From: Ophiobolus disseminans
Taxonomy: Eukaryota; Ascomycota; Dothideomycetes; Pleosporales; Phaeosphaeriaceae
Assembly: GCA_010093685.1 (NCBI GenBank)
Contig: MU006216.1
Coordinates: 1,129,065 to 1,193,064 of the forward strand
DNA length: 64,000 nucleotides
Direction of reading: 5' to 3'
Shown: piece after piece, positions 1-11,362 of the stretch
Position numbering within the stretch: position 1 is the first letter of the stretch
How the letters are laid out: each line of letters starts with the position of its first letter
Program-made: the position numbers and the translations under genes
Notes under the pieces: generated by a model
Seen by the model: only the letters and a program-made list of their open reading frames with translations
Told to the model about the DNA's origin: nothing
The model's database searches: none

Positions 1-957
1 ACCGGCGCGCTGGGTGTCTCGAGCGAGCGATGATGCGTTTACAGTGGAGCGCAGCCTAACACGGCACAGACGCTCGACGGCAGCAGTGCTCGCGATGTGT
101 GCGGTCGCTGCGGTGGCTCTACCTGGCTATGGCAGGGGGCCGGCAGACGAGTTGTAGACCTTGGCAGTAGGCGAGATGTGATGGGTGCGCGCTGGCTGTC
201 AGCGCCTTGCTTGCATCACGGCCGCAGATGACGGCTCGCAGGGCGCAGGGGAACAATGCCGTGCACGATGACAGCAGGAGGGAGCAGTTGCAGGCGGTAT
301 CATGAATGACAGCAAGTGAGTTGTGAGATGGCTGGTTGCAAGCCAGGCGGGCGTCGCGAACTAGCCTTAGCTGCTATTGAACCAGGGCCGAACATGGCAT
401 GAAGCCGCAGGCCCATGGTGGGGTCCATCGGAGACGACAGGTGCGTGCAGTGCACTGCCATGTGTGTGCCATGGAGTTCTCTTGCATTATCATGGCATTA
501 CTGGAGCTATCTTCTATCTTGCCAACATTGGGGCATTTTGATGTGTATGCTGTGCCCGGAACAAGATAAACAATTGATTATCAGGGTCCGATACCTCTCC
601 AGCCTTGGCTGTCAGGTCCACCATCGACATCATTGTTTGGGCCGCTAACCAGTCTGCGCTGACAAGTGACACCGGCGTGGGAGTGCCCAACATTGCAAGT
701 GTCATGAAGAGAGCCCCGCAGATATTACCATTGGCTCCACATCAATAGCCGAGTGTACATGTACTGATTCACTGAGGACTGCTGTGAAGGGGTGTCGAGT
801 ATTTGCTGTTCCGAGCTTCGAAATTCAGATGCTTAGTCATCCATTCCTAGCTCCGTCGAGCGTTCCTCACTTACCAAGTCGCGACTTCCTCTCTGGCCAT
901 CCCACCTTAACTAACAGATTTCTCGATCTGACCCCACCTCCGCTCCGTGCACCAACC
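1..957. other. No gene seen (left flank)
   Basis: Only short open frames without protein-like composition are present. The right end is the promoter and 5' leader of the G-patch gene. A gene truncated by the window edge cannot be excluded. Confidence 0.5.
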
Positions 958-3099
958 ATGGCGTACAAGCGGCCACGCGCGTCTTCCCCTTCATCCTCCC
1001 AAAAGCGCTCTCGGCCCTCCAAGTACATCTCCCTCGGCACCGAGCTTCCGGAAGACGATGGCGACGATGGCGCATTCGTGCCAGTGTGGAAGCAGACGGT
1101 GACCGACGAGCGAGGCCGCAGACGACTACACGGCGCATTCACTGGAGGCTTCAGTGCAGGGTAAGTTTCTGCGCCAGTCCTATCCAGAGCTAAAGACTTC
1201 TTGACTATGCTAAGATACTTCAATACAGTTGGATCTAAAGAAGGCTGGGCCCCGAAAACTTTCGTATCCTCGCGTGCAAACCGCAACAAAGACCAGCCCA
1301 ATGGCGCCGCACAGCGAGCTGAAGACTTCATGGACGATGAGGACCTGGCTCAGGCTGCAGAGACCCGTCAGCTGGAGACCGCGCAGAATTTCGCCGGCAT
1401 AGGCGAGGCTGGAGCGATGAAGGATGATGGCATGTTCGGATTGTTCTTGACACAAGAAGAGACAATGGGCGTCAAAATTGCACAATCGATGGGCTGGCGT
1501 CGAGATCAAGGCATTGGCCGCAAAGTCCGCCGCAACGCCCGCCTAGAAGACGATGCAGCAGGAGACTCAGCCGCCCATTTGTTCGCACCCGACGACGCTC
1601 GAGTCATGACGGTCCCTCGCGAGCAGGTCCGTCGCAAAGGGCTTGGGTACCTGTCAGAAGCTCGTCTGGGTGATATCGTGGAGAATGAGGTGGAGCGAGC
1701 TTCTGGGCCGGATCTGCACTTCCTGCAAGGCTCCAAAAAGGCGTTGGCAGTCAGAAAACCTACAGTCAAGAAATCTTCGTTCGGTGTTGGCATCCTCAAT
1801 GACACAGGCTCGGACGACGAGGATCCATATGAGCTAGGGCCGAAAATCACATTCAACAAGACGCTGGGCAAGGACAAGAAGGCGAAGAAGCCAAGCAAAT
1901 TTGCCAAAGCGGGTGCATCCGACAAGCCCGTATTCATTTCAAAGAAGGAGACATCAAAGGCGCTCGCCATATCATCCCGAAGATCGATGGATGGGAACCC
2001 TCCTCTAGCAGGCTTCACATTGGCCGCCGAGACTGCAGAGCTCAAGAGCAAGTCCCGGTATCCTGCACCTAAAATACCGTCGGGCTGGAAGTCCTCGAAG
2101 GGTGTGTCCGCGGCAACACCAGCCAATTTTCAGTCTGTCGCCGATGCCGCCAAAGTATCAACGCTAGATGCAAAGGCACGTTCGACACTTCTGGGGGAGA
2201 AGCCACTACCTGGAAAGTCAATCTTCGATTTCATACCCAAGGGCGCTCGCGATCGCTTAGCAGATCTGTCTGGCAAAGCTGATCTACCTCAAGGTCTAGG
2301 TCAGTCGGGTCCTGAGGGTCACCTACCAGCTGCGAGTGCCCAACCAAAAGATTTGTGGAGTCTGGTACCAGCACTGGACAAAGTACTTGCAGCTGGCGCT
2401 TTGGCCAAGGGTGCAACAGGTTGGATGCCCTATGCTGAAGATTTCCAGAAGCGCACACGTTACGTCAGCTTCTTGGAACTACGCGCAGGGCTCAAAGATG
2501 ACCTCCCGGAGCGATCACGAGGAGTCTCGATTTCCGACTGGACCAAGGAACTTCAGGAGTTCGCTCACGCTGCGGAGGTGTTCAAGCCAACAACAGGCAT
2601 CATGGCATCGCGCTTTACGTCGTCAACAACCTCAACGCTACCCCAAAACGGAGGTAACGAGGCGAACGAGAATCTGCGCAAACCTGTAGCCAAGCCCGAG
2701 GACCCGGCAGAATCAGCCGCAAAGCTCGGCATGTATGGTGCCATGACACGCAGCAGCTTCCCTTTCCACCCATCACGACTACTATGCAAGCGCTTTAATG
2801 TCCAACCACCCCCTGATATGCCTCCGGCGTTCAACACAAGTGGCACAGGCTTCAAGGCGCAGACAGAGGAACCTGTCTCGAAGAACGCAATGGAGAAGAT
2901 GCTCCACGATGTCCTTACGAATGGCACGGCAATGCAGCGTCCGGGCTGGATGGGCCAGGCGGCTGAGGCTGCGGCACCGCAATCACAGTCTGTTGAACAT
3001 GCAACTGTGGATGTGGAGAAGAATGAGGCGCTGTCGAATGAGCGCGCTCCGGAAGATGTTTTTAAAGCTATCTTTGGAGACGACGACGATGATGAGTAG
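958..3099 (+). CDS. GPATCH1: G-patch domain splicing protein (GPATCH1-like)
   Basis: Nuclear RNA-processing factor of the GPATCH1 family, which associates with spliceosomal DEAH helicases through its glycine-rich patch. Two exons, 958-1160 and 1215-3099, give 695 aa. The 54-bp intron (GTAAGT, TAAG acceptor) is set by reading phase: it restores the family motif GYFNTVGSKEGW, whereas the next acceptor (after 1228) runs into a stop. The N-terminal block that precedes G-patches in this family (DUF1604-like) spans about residues 25-100. The G-patch follows at about 150-195, with MGW and GIGRK residues. The rest is low-complexity, Lys/Ser/Ala rich, with a very acidic C-terminus ending DDDDDE. The start at 958 has context ACCATGG and no better upstream ATG. 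Family membership is firm; the exact partner helicase is inferred. Confidence 0.9.
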
Positions 3100-3586
3100 A
3101 TGTCATGAATAAACATCGTACTCATTGTTCAGCCACTACCTAATCCCAACCTAAAATTTATGTAACCTGATACCCTTTGTATTATACGAACATGCATTCT
3201 TGTAAACTCGCTAGTATGCCCCGGATGCTTGAAGTGTCATTTGATGATTTTTGAATGTCGGGCGGGTTGGGATTCAGCATGCTTCCATCCTGACTCGAAC
3301 ATGAGATCGAACCATATTGGACGTGGAATGTTTGCTGTAGGTCATTTCTTGGACGAGCTCTGCCCAGGGGTGAAAACTTGTCACATGTCTCAGGTTTCTG
3401 ACAGGAAAGACATGATGGGACGAGAGAAGCGTCAAAAATGTGCCTAGCATCCATTATATACTCTTTCACAGCATCGACGGCCTAAATACACCACTGCATA
3501 CCATCACACCGCAGCAGTGAGATCCTTCCTAATGCCCACTTACACTCCTACTCGCGCTTGAAACTTTCTCCCAACCCTCAAATCTA
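3100..3586. other. Convergent 3' intergenic region
   Basis: Lies between the 3' ends of the G-patch gene and the glutathione transferase gene. AATAAA occurs just past the G-patch stop (about 3108-3113) and may be its polyadenylation signal. Nothing else is supported. Confidence 0.5.
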
Positions 3587-4464
3587 CTACGGCAGCCCCC
3601 TCCCCTTATTAACTGCGTCCGCCAACAAACTCGTCCCAGGCCGATTCTCCGCATACCGCTCATAGCTATCAAGATACAACTCATCCGAGCTCGTCGTCAT
3701 CTTAACGCTCTCCGCACCTTCCAGCGCCGCAATCCACGCGGCCCACCGACTGCCCTCCTCGGCATCCGGCCATCCCCTATACGGCCCAAGCACACGCCGC
3801 AGCCTTACAATCCACGGCGCAATCTGCACATCCACAAAGCTCATCTGCTGGCCCAGGAAGAACGGGCCCGTAGGATGCGCCGCTTCAACCAATTTCGCAA
3901 TCTGGTTCCGAAGTTCCGTAGCATGACCGATCTGATCGTTCTGGTCCTGCGCCTGGAGAAGCTTATAAAACCAAGGAATGATATTGCGATTCACGTGGTC
4001 TGTCCAGAGGCGGGAAGTAGCGCGTGTTTTGGGGTCGGGGGGCAGAAGGGCTGGCCCGGATTGCAGGTCTTCGAGGTACTCCATTATGACTGTGGATTCG
4101 TGGGTGGACCATGAGGGGCCGTGGCGGAGGGCGGGGACGAGGCCGCGCGGGTTGACGTCGAGGAGGGATTGGGGCTTCTTGTAGGGGTCGACTTCGATGT
4201 ATTGGTAGGGGATTTGCTTGTGTTCGAGCGAGATCCAGACGCGTTGGACGAAGGGGCTGTGGGTGGTTAGGATGACGTCATGAGGAGTGTGGATGGTTGT
4301 GTCTGTTGGAGGGCATGTTAAGGAGAGACGTACCAGAATGCACTGCCATATAGTTTCAGGTCATCTTCCTTGGAGTGGTTCTTGACGGTAGTCCAGGCAT
4401 TGCCAGTAGCCTTCTTGTGATAGGTCTTCTTGGAAGGATCTCCACCCTGGTTGGTATCAGTCAT
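3587..4464 (-). CDS. Glutathione S-transferase, omega-like
   Basis: Cytosolic thiol transferase that uses glutathione. Exon 1 is 4334-4464 and exon 2 is 3587-4256, separated by a 77-bp intron (GTACGT, CACAG); the product is 266 aa. The junction recreates the redox motif FCPFVQRVW with active-site Cys44, the hallmark of omega-type enzymes, which use Cys rather than Tyr or Ser. The thioredoxin-like half continues through NPRGLVPALRH and STVIMEYLEDL, and the helical GST C-domain follows (FFLGQQMSFVDVQIAPW). The Lys-rich 35-residue extension before the fold is unusual. The frame stays open upstream to about 4635, so a longer N-terminus is possible; the ATG at 4464 is preferred because the added stretch does not look conserved. 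Substrate unknown. Confidence 0.88.
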
Positions 4465-4719
4465 CTCGAACCAGACAGAGACTATGTTTCCTCTAAAGCG
4501 CTCAAAGAATAGTAAAGAATTGACAAGCTTTTCTTGCGCCAAAGTCTTTGGAACAGAAAGCACGTGAGGAGATTTAGAGGATAAATGCGAAGATTGAAAT
4601 AGCGCTCTAGGAGGAACAAACATGGAGGAAGTCAAGTAAGATGAGATAATGGAATACCAGTATATAAGTGCTCCGTTGGTGCGCTTTCCGGTGTGCTTCC
4701 TACGTGCATCGAAATGACG

Positions 4720-6274
4720 TTATGCGCATGGTCGGCGTATACCGGAACTTCTGTAGCAGATCATCGCAACAGAACGTGGCGCTTTGCGCTTTCCGCTCTC
4801 AATGGAATAGATGCGCGTAATCGAACAGCTTAGTCGAACAAATCTCTTTTCGAAGAAATTTATAAGAGTGCCAAATTGGTTTCTGAGGTGGTTTTCAAGT
4901 GCAAGAACATCTGGAATCTGACCGCACTGAGAACACAGGGAGGAATTGGTGCGTCGCATCTGGAAAGTGCAGTATAGAAAGATAGTCGCATGCCACAAAG
5001 AAACGCAAAAGCCAGGGAGTAACAAGAGATAGTAGACTGACCTGTACCTTCTTCCGGTCATCCTTCTCGCACTTTGCAAACCACCTCAAAACACTATTCT
5101 TCTTGACCCGATCACTCTCCTCCAGCGTATGCTTGTGCGGACCAGCAACTCCGTCGCCCTTGCCGTTCCCACCGTTACCATTCACACGCTGGAAAGTATA
5201 GTACTTCTTCAGTGGGGCACGCGGCAGCGACGGAGGTCCCTGTCCAGCTGTAAACTGCGGCATGACGATGCCAGCCTGCGTGAGGTCCGAGGGCATGCCC
5301 CATCCCATGGGCCGCTGCTGCAGCATCTGCGTCTGCCCGAAGAACTGCGGTTGGCCCATAGCTACCCCGGAAGCGCTTCGAACACCTAGTCGCGACACGC
5401 TCTCGTCCTCGTCGGCACCGGGGGGTCGCTGCCCGAGCTGCTCCTCGTACTCGTGCTGGTCAAAGTACTCGGTGATCTTGATCTTGACATCGCACAGATC
5501 GCGCTCCCGTGCCACGCGCTTCCGCTTCTTCTTGTCCGGGTCTGTTGACTTCTTCGTCCCGGGCGGCCGTCCCTTCAAGCGGCAGTCCCAGTAATGTGAT
5601 ACGAAGCGTTTGCGCTTGTGGCGTTGGGTCGATCGGTGCGAATAAACGTTGTCGATGTGGGGGAAGTACGTCTTAAATCTGGTGCAGTATTAGCATATAT
5701 AACAGCGCAGGGAGCAGTACATAGCCTACTCATCCTCATTCAGCGTGATGGTGTCATCCACGTCGAACAGCTTCTGTCTCCATGCTTCCAGGTCTGGCGG
5801 CTCTGCAACCAGCTTCAGGCCTTGGAACTGACCAGAGGACGGACCATCGTCGCCATCTCGCGAAGGATCCCCATGCGGCTGTTGCCGTTGCGGCCCCTGC
5901 TGGTTCACGATGGCCGGCGCTGGTGGTAGCGCTTGCCGTTGCACGGGTCGCGGGGGGCTCTGGAAGTGCGGTATACCCTCAGGCACGGGCAGCGGCGGCG
6001 GGTTCGCTATCGTAAATCGCGGACTGGAGGCGTGCTGGTAGCTAATCGCAGGAAACGCCGCATACTGTACGGGCGACCCTGGCAGACCATGTTGGTACTG
6101 CAGCGCGTGCGGCGACGGCTGCGGGGCTCCGCTCAACGTGTACGGCTGTTGCTGGTAGAGGGCGTGCGGCAGCGCCTGAGCATAGAGTGATCCATCCGGA
6201 GACTGCTGGATGTGCTGGAGTGACCCGGGGTGCAAGGTGCGCAGGTGGGGTGATGTTTGCGGGTTGCTCTGCAT
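4720..6274 (-). CDS. Conserved fungal protein with basic central block, function unknown
   Basis: Three exons: 5730-6274, 5048-5678 and 4720-4959, about 471 aa. The N-terminal 175 residues are Pro/Gln-rich and probably disordered, like an activation region. The centre, spanning the first intron, is compact and strongly charged: FKTYFPHIDNVYSHRS, then KRKRFVSHYWDCRLKGRPPG, then KKKRKRVARERDLCDVKIK. I recall this block as conserved in filamentous ascomycetes but cannot attach a named domain. The third exon adds SLCSQCGQIPDVLALENHLR. The second donor is ambiguous (GTACAG, or GTCAGT six bases later, both in phase), and without that intron the frame ends at 4895. A nuclear, DNA- or chromatin-related role is a guess from composition only. 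Confidence 0.65.
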
Positions 6275-6691
6275 CGCGTCGCGTCCCTTCGCTGAGAGCT
6301 TAACGCTGCTTTAACGTCAACACGATGAGTGTGACAAGTGGTGCATGCGGGTGGAAACGTTCCAAAGGGGCGGTTCACAGCAGGGCTCCTCGTGCACGCT
6401 CATGGAGTCATACCTATTCAAGCATGTGAAAGCAGTCGTGAGTGTATGATGATTACTTCTTTGTCGGATTCAGCACTCTATGTGGCGATACCTGCTCCGT
6501 CGCTTGACCACCTAGGATTCAGCCGCCAGACGGCACCCCAAGTCTGAGTCTTCGGTCTGTAACCACTTTTGAGCATCACAAATCTTCATCCTTGGCCAGC
6601 TGAAATGCAGGTGAAGATGGTATCCCCCAACGCCTTGCCCATGCCATTTACTTGACAAAGTATCATAAAACGTACAAATCCAAAACAGACC
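6275..6691. other. Intergenic, nothing recognised
   Basis: Holds the 5' region of the basic unknown protein and the 3' region of eIF3h, both on the minus strand. No motif or RNA gene was recognised. Confidence 0.5.
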
Positions 6692-7894
6692 CTACTCTCC
6701 GGGGAGCAGATTGCTCTTCACCGCGAACATCTTCGAGGTGACGCCTGCAGCGAAACCGTCGACCTGCCTTGAGTACTGCTCCACCTGCCTCGAGTTGAGC
6801 AGCGTCTCCAGCCGGCTCGGCTCCTGGGGGAGCTTAAACAGCCTCTGCCACTCGTCCTCTGGGAGTAGTGGCTGCTTCGAGGCTGTGCGTGCCGCGTTCT
6901 CTGCCTTGCGCTTCTGTTGCCATGCGGTGATCTTGGTCTGTTCACGGGCGAGTGATCGCTGGTAGTACTGGTAGTTGTTGAGCTCGGTGTGGTGGTTCTC
7001 GATGCTCTCAAGGAGCAGGTCGCACGTCTTCTCGAGGAAGGGGTCGATGGAGAGGTCCAGGGCGTCGTAGTTGGGGAAGAGGGGAGGTAGCGGGGTGTTG
7101 GGGTCCTGCTGCAGGGCCGCTAGGTTTGGCGGGAAGGTGAGCTCCTCCTTGGGCGCCTCAGACGGCAGCTGGTGCAGGAGCGAGGTGAGGAGATGTGAGT
7201 TGCGGACGGTGACGGGGAGCTCGACGAGGATGTCCTGGTACCGGAGGCTGCTCTTCTGGAGGCTCTCCGTCGTGAACTTGCCCTCCTTGTACGCCGTTAC
7301 GAAGGAGGGGGACAGGCGGTATGCGCGCAGGTTCAACGTGCCCTGCGAGCTCCTGCTCACGTCATACACCAGCGCCACGGTCCTCTCGTTGAGCTGGCTT
7401 TGGTAGAAGTACTGGTTCTCGATGGTGTTGAGGTTGACAAAGTTGCCCATGCTCGTGCTCGTGTACCAGCCCACGTTGTTCGCGTCCACGTTCACTTCCC
7501 GCAGGAACTTGATCATCTCGTTGCCGTATGCGATGTTCGCCTTCAAGCGCGGGGCGCCCGCAGCGAGACTGGCCGCCGAATCGTTGTTCTGCCCGTCTGT
7601 TTGCGCGGCCGAGACCTCTGGGTAGGGGAACGAGTTTGTGATTTCGAGTACGCCGTTCTTCTCCATGCCGACCAAGCTACCGGTGGCTAGGGATGGGAAT
7701 GACCTGCCGCTTGCAGTGGCGATTTTGATCGCAACCTACATAACACAGTGAGTCCATATTCTTCTCGAGAATGGTTATATCAGGACGCGAGAATAATGGC
7801 GGGGCGCTCGGTGGGGTAACAGCACAGAATTTATACGTACAAGTGCGTCGACTTGGACCGTCTTAAACGGCACATCCTTTAGGGCATCGGCCAT
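6692..7894 (-). CDS. EIF3H: Translation initiation factor eIF3 subunit h
   Basis: MPN-domain subunit of eIF3, the scaffold that brings mRNA and factors to the 40S ribosome in the cytoplasm. Exon 1 is 7841-7894 (18 codons) and exon 2 is 6692-7735, giving 365 aa. The 105-bp intron (GTACGT, GTAG) joins VQVDAL to VAIKIA, as expected for the family. The MPN core (residues about 14-160) contains LVGMEKNGVLEITNSFPYP and VGWYTSTSMGNFVN. As in other eIF3h proteins the catalytic JAMM metal ligands are absent, so it is structural. The C-terminal half is helical (LLESIENHHTELNNYQYYQR). Length and motifs match fungal orthologues well. Confidence 0.94.
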
Positions 7895-8127
7895 GTTGTC
7901 GTTGGTGGAGAAGAGTATGTCGGGGTGTGTGAGGGCGGTAAGGTTGGGCGACGCTGGTGACAGAAATTGGCTCCTGCCGCGTGAGCGACGCCAAGATTCA
8001 CGACTTCCCTAAGCGAGCAGATCAAGCTAGGGCACACTAGTCTTCACCGCGCCATGGTTACATATGCAAGTGAACCTCCATAAATTCAACCAAATTCAAC
8101 CATCTATACTAATTCCCAAGTATGTTC

Positions 8128-8948
8128 TCAACACCCATCCAATGCCAGGTTCGCCAACCTATCTGCTCCGACATTCCTCTCTCGGAGCACATGCCAGAAC
8201 TTCACGTGCCTACCCTCACCCTCCATATAATCAAGCAACTCATGTAGGTCCCTCAACACTTCGAAGTGCGCAACCATTCTACCACTCGAACCGACGCCAT
8301 CGTCCAAGATCCACTGGTACATCCATCTAGAGAGCGCGTTCAACAAGAAGCTCGAGTCCGTGGCGATCGTGATGTGGGACAACCTCAAGTCCCTGTCCGT
8401 AATGTCACGGATGACTTCGAGTCCTTAGACAAGTGCTTCGATCTCTGCACGTGTGCTGGTCTGCGGTAGATAACTGGGCGGGCATTCATAGGTGTTGTAT
8501 CGAGAGTTGCGGCCAAAGTAGACGCCGTAAGATGCTCGTGCGGAAGCAGTGCCGTTGCCACGGCAGGCGCCATCGATGAAAACGACGAGGCTGTTGATAT
8601 CTGGAACCGGATGTGGCTCGGTGTCGATTGTCATTTGCAGTTGCAATATCTGCTTGGCTCTGTTGTAGACCATGAGTTCGTTGGGCGGGATATGCCATGC
8701 ATATGGATCCTCGGAAGGGTCGTAGAGGCGAGGAATCTCCTCGAAGTCGAAGGCCAATTTGGGGGTGGTACGCTGTTAGGAGATTCTCGCAGATTGTGGG
8801 ATTGTATGAGTCTGTAGAGGAGCGCGTCGAGAAAAGATCGCAGGTGCCGTTGGGGAGGGGAAGTGCGTTCGAAGAGCACTGCAGCTCTGACGCAAGTTCG
8901 GGCGGACCTACTGCGATCTAAACAGGTAAAGGAGGAATGACTGGACAT
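8128..8948 (-). pseudogene. RNase H1-like gene interrupted by one in-frame TAA
   Basis: Encodes an RNase H fold that would cut RNA in RNA:DNA hybrids. The frame 8128-8772 carries all four catalytic acids: Asp in FIDGACRGNG, Glu in TRAEIEAL, Asp in TIATDSS and Asp in VGADRLAN. A TAA at 8425-8427, about codon 135, sits between the second and third of these; the same frame then continues with good similarity (GLEVIRDITD, then DLRLSHITIATDSS) to the end. At this position relatives appear to have Gln, so CAA to TAA is the simplest change. No legal intron removes it. The first exon (8892-8948, donor GTCAGA) fits in phase but is tentative. It could be a pseudogene, a readthrough gene or a sequencing error. 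Confidence 0.8.
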
Positions 8949-9219
8949 GAAATGACAAGAAACTCGGTGCTGAATTAGGATACCACACTGTGCCGACCCT
9001 CAGCCCCTCTTCACATCAGGCCCATTTAACAATGCGTTGCGTAGGCGTGTTGGCTGGTTCAGGAACGTAAAATGTTGAGAATCAAATTTGAGTATGAATA
9101 GGGTGCGTCAACGCCGTCCAAAAATGCCACGGTATCCAATACGCCAATGCTATATGCTGCACACCAATTTTTGCCATCTTTCCGGACCCCATCTCTTTCC
9201 AACAGCGCCATGACCAGCC

Positions 9220-11362
9220 TCAAAGCATATCCTGATCGGTTACCACTTTGACGCCCTCGCCAACCTCTACTATTTCTTTTGGTTCTTCCTGCTTCTCCTC
9301 GCTATGTACAACATCAGCGCCCTCGTTGCCTTGCTCTTCAGCCACTTCCTCCACAACACCAGCTTCCATATCAACAGTGCCCTTCTTTTTGTGCGCATAC
9401 GGACTCCAACGTTGAGCTGCTGGCTGTCGTTGGGGCCTGCGGTTACTGGAATTTGGGTTTTTTGCAATCGACCCGTCATCCATGCGCTTCCACTCCGTAT
9501 CCTGCCCGTCCACGTGGTCTGAGATGTCGGCGTCGCTTTCGTCCTCCCAGATCATGAGGTTCGTGCCGTTGATCTCGAACGATCGACCACCCGTCCGCGG
9601 GACGAAGAAGACGTCAGACCCGGTGGTACTGAAGTCCTGCTCCCACGTTGCCTTTTGCTGTAATTTGAGAATATAGTCCATTGGTAACGCGTATAGAACA
9701 TTGTCGTCCTTGTCGTATAGCTCCTTTAGTGGGTAGTCGAGGCAAGCCAGGCCAAAACTGCAATCGATTCGACTGGACAGTGGATGTATGCGTCCACCGA
9801 AAACCTTCGTCTCGAATGCAATGCCACTCTCTGTCCACATGTTGTCCCCAAAGAACACCTCAGGCTCGGACAACAGTGGATGATCGTGGTGTGGGCCTGA
9901 GACCTCACAAAAGTGTGAAACTTCATGAGTGAGGCATATTGCGAGGAACAGGTTGAATCGTAGCACCATTGCCGGCTCAGGATATTGCAGCAAGCTGAGC
10001 TTTTTGGCCGTGGTGTAGAAATCAGAATGTAGACATATGCGGCTTGTGTGGCACTTGTCGCTGATTTTGCGCATTAATCCGTTCTTGTAGTCTTTCACTA
10101 AACCCATGGAGGCGTATGCCGTCTCTGGTGGTAGAGGATCGTGGTGGAAGTAAAAGTGTACAGTGTCGGTCTGGTTCTCCAGAAAGCTTTTGAAGGTCGC
10201 CTGTCGCTCTTCTGACCATGGTACAGTCTCCTTGATCCGGAAACATGGCTGGCCGTACAACTGTGAAGTCTCGGCGCATGACTCTCGCTTGCCAAACACC
10301 AGTGTTTGCCAGAAATGTGCGGTCGATCGAGAAGTTAGGAGCAAAGTTGATAGCCGCAGTGCAGGTTTCAGTACGGTGTATATCGCATCCGGACAGCCAT
10401 GCCAATTATCGAGACGAAACATGGGATGAATCTCGTTGTCAAGTGTACATGTCTGTTGGGAGACGTTGTCCGCAAACATTACTGCTTGCTTCCTGATAAG
10501 ATCAACCGGATCAAAGCCAAGCTTGACCTGCTTCCGTTTCGACAGGTCTCTACGATGGCCGAGTAATCTCCGGTACTTCTCCAACGCCTTGCGGTCCGCA
10601 ACTTGAGCCAAATGATGATTGATTGAGATGCTCAGTTGCAGACCAAAGTCCTTTGGCACCTCGATGGTGGACGGAGTGAATGATAACACATCGTCATAGC
10701 TGAGCACATCGGGCAAATCGCGCACGAGTTTATCAATACAGGCGTCCATGATGACACCTTCCTTAAGCTTGTGAAGAAGTACAGCGTTCTCGCCGCGATC
10801 TTCTATGCGATAGTCTCCATCTCCTCCACAGGGCAGAAACTGGCGCATCTTCTCAGATAACGGCCGTGGTGGTCCACATTGGGCCGGTGGCGTATTTGAC
10901 TCTGTGGGCTCCCATTCCATACTATCAGGATCTTGCTCCTGGAAGGCAACTTTGGGTGCTTCATCGTGCTCCACTTGCTCTCCAGGTGACTCAGTATCTT
11001 GATGCAACCGCTCTTCAATCAAATGTGTGGTGTGTAGCATCGCCTCATATGCCTTGCGATACCGAAAAGGATCCATGCTGATTTCCGTCAGTCCTGGGTT
11101 GCGCAGAATGAATACCTCCAGGTCGTCTGAACGACTCTGTACTATGAAGATCCGATGTCTCCAGGCGGCAGATTCCAAGTGCAGAGGATGAAAGGTGGCA
11201 AGATCTTCCGCGCGCCAAAGTACTCATGAGGCTGACTGGTGTCTCGGAAGGCAAATCCTTGTGGTTGGCTTGCCAACGGGAAACGTCTCGTAAAGGTTCC
11301 CCATGCAAGTACGTGTCGAGTTGATCTCGATCAAAGGAGGGTTTGGTATCAACACCAGCCAT
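9220..11362 (-). CDS. Unknown fungal protein with HExxH motif (possible metallopeptidase)
   Basis: About 695 aa. The main exon is 9220-11222. The motif HEVSHF (9910-9927, about residue 461) is followed about 30 residues later by WTESG, so HExxH plus a downstream Glu resembles gluzincin metallopeptidases; catalysis is inferred, not shown. The N-terminal part reads LATFHPLHLESAAWRHRIF and then a segment rich in Asp/Glu. The C-terminus is Glu/Val-rich and looks disordered. The 5' junction is odd. From ATG 11362 the frame must shift near 11216: either a 55-bp intron 11223-11277 with rare signals (GTTGGC donor, GAG acceptor), which fits in phase, or a one-base frameshift. Without it, the first in-frame Met lies about 65 codons in. 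No signal peptide is visible. Confidence 0.65.
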
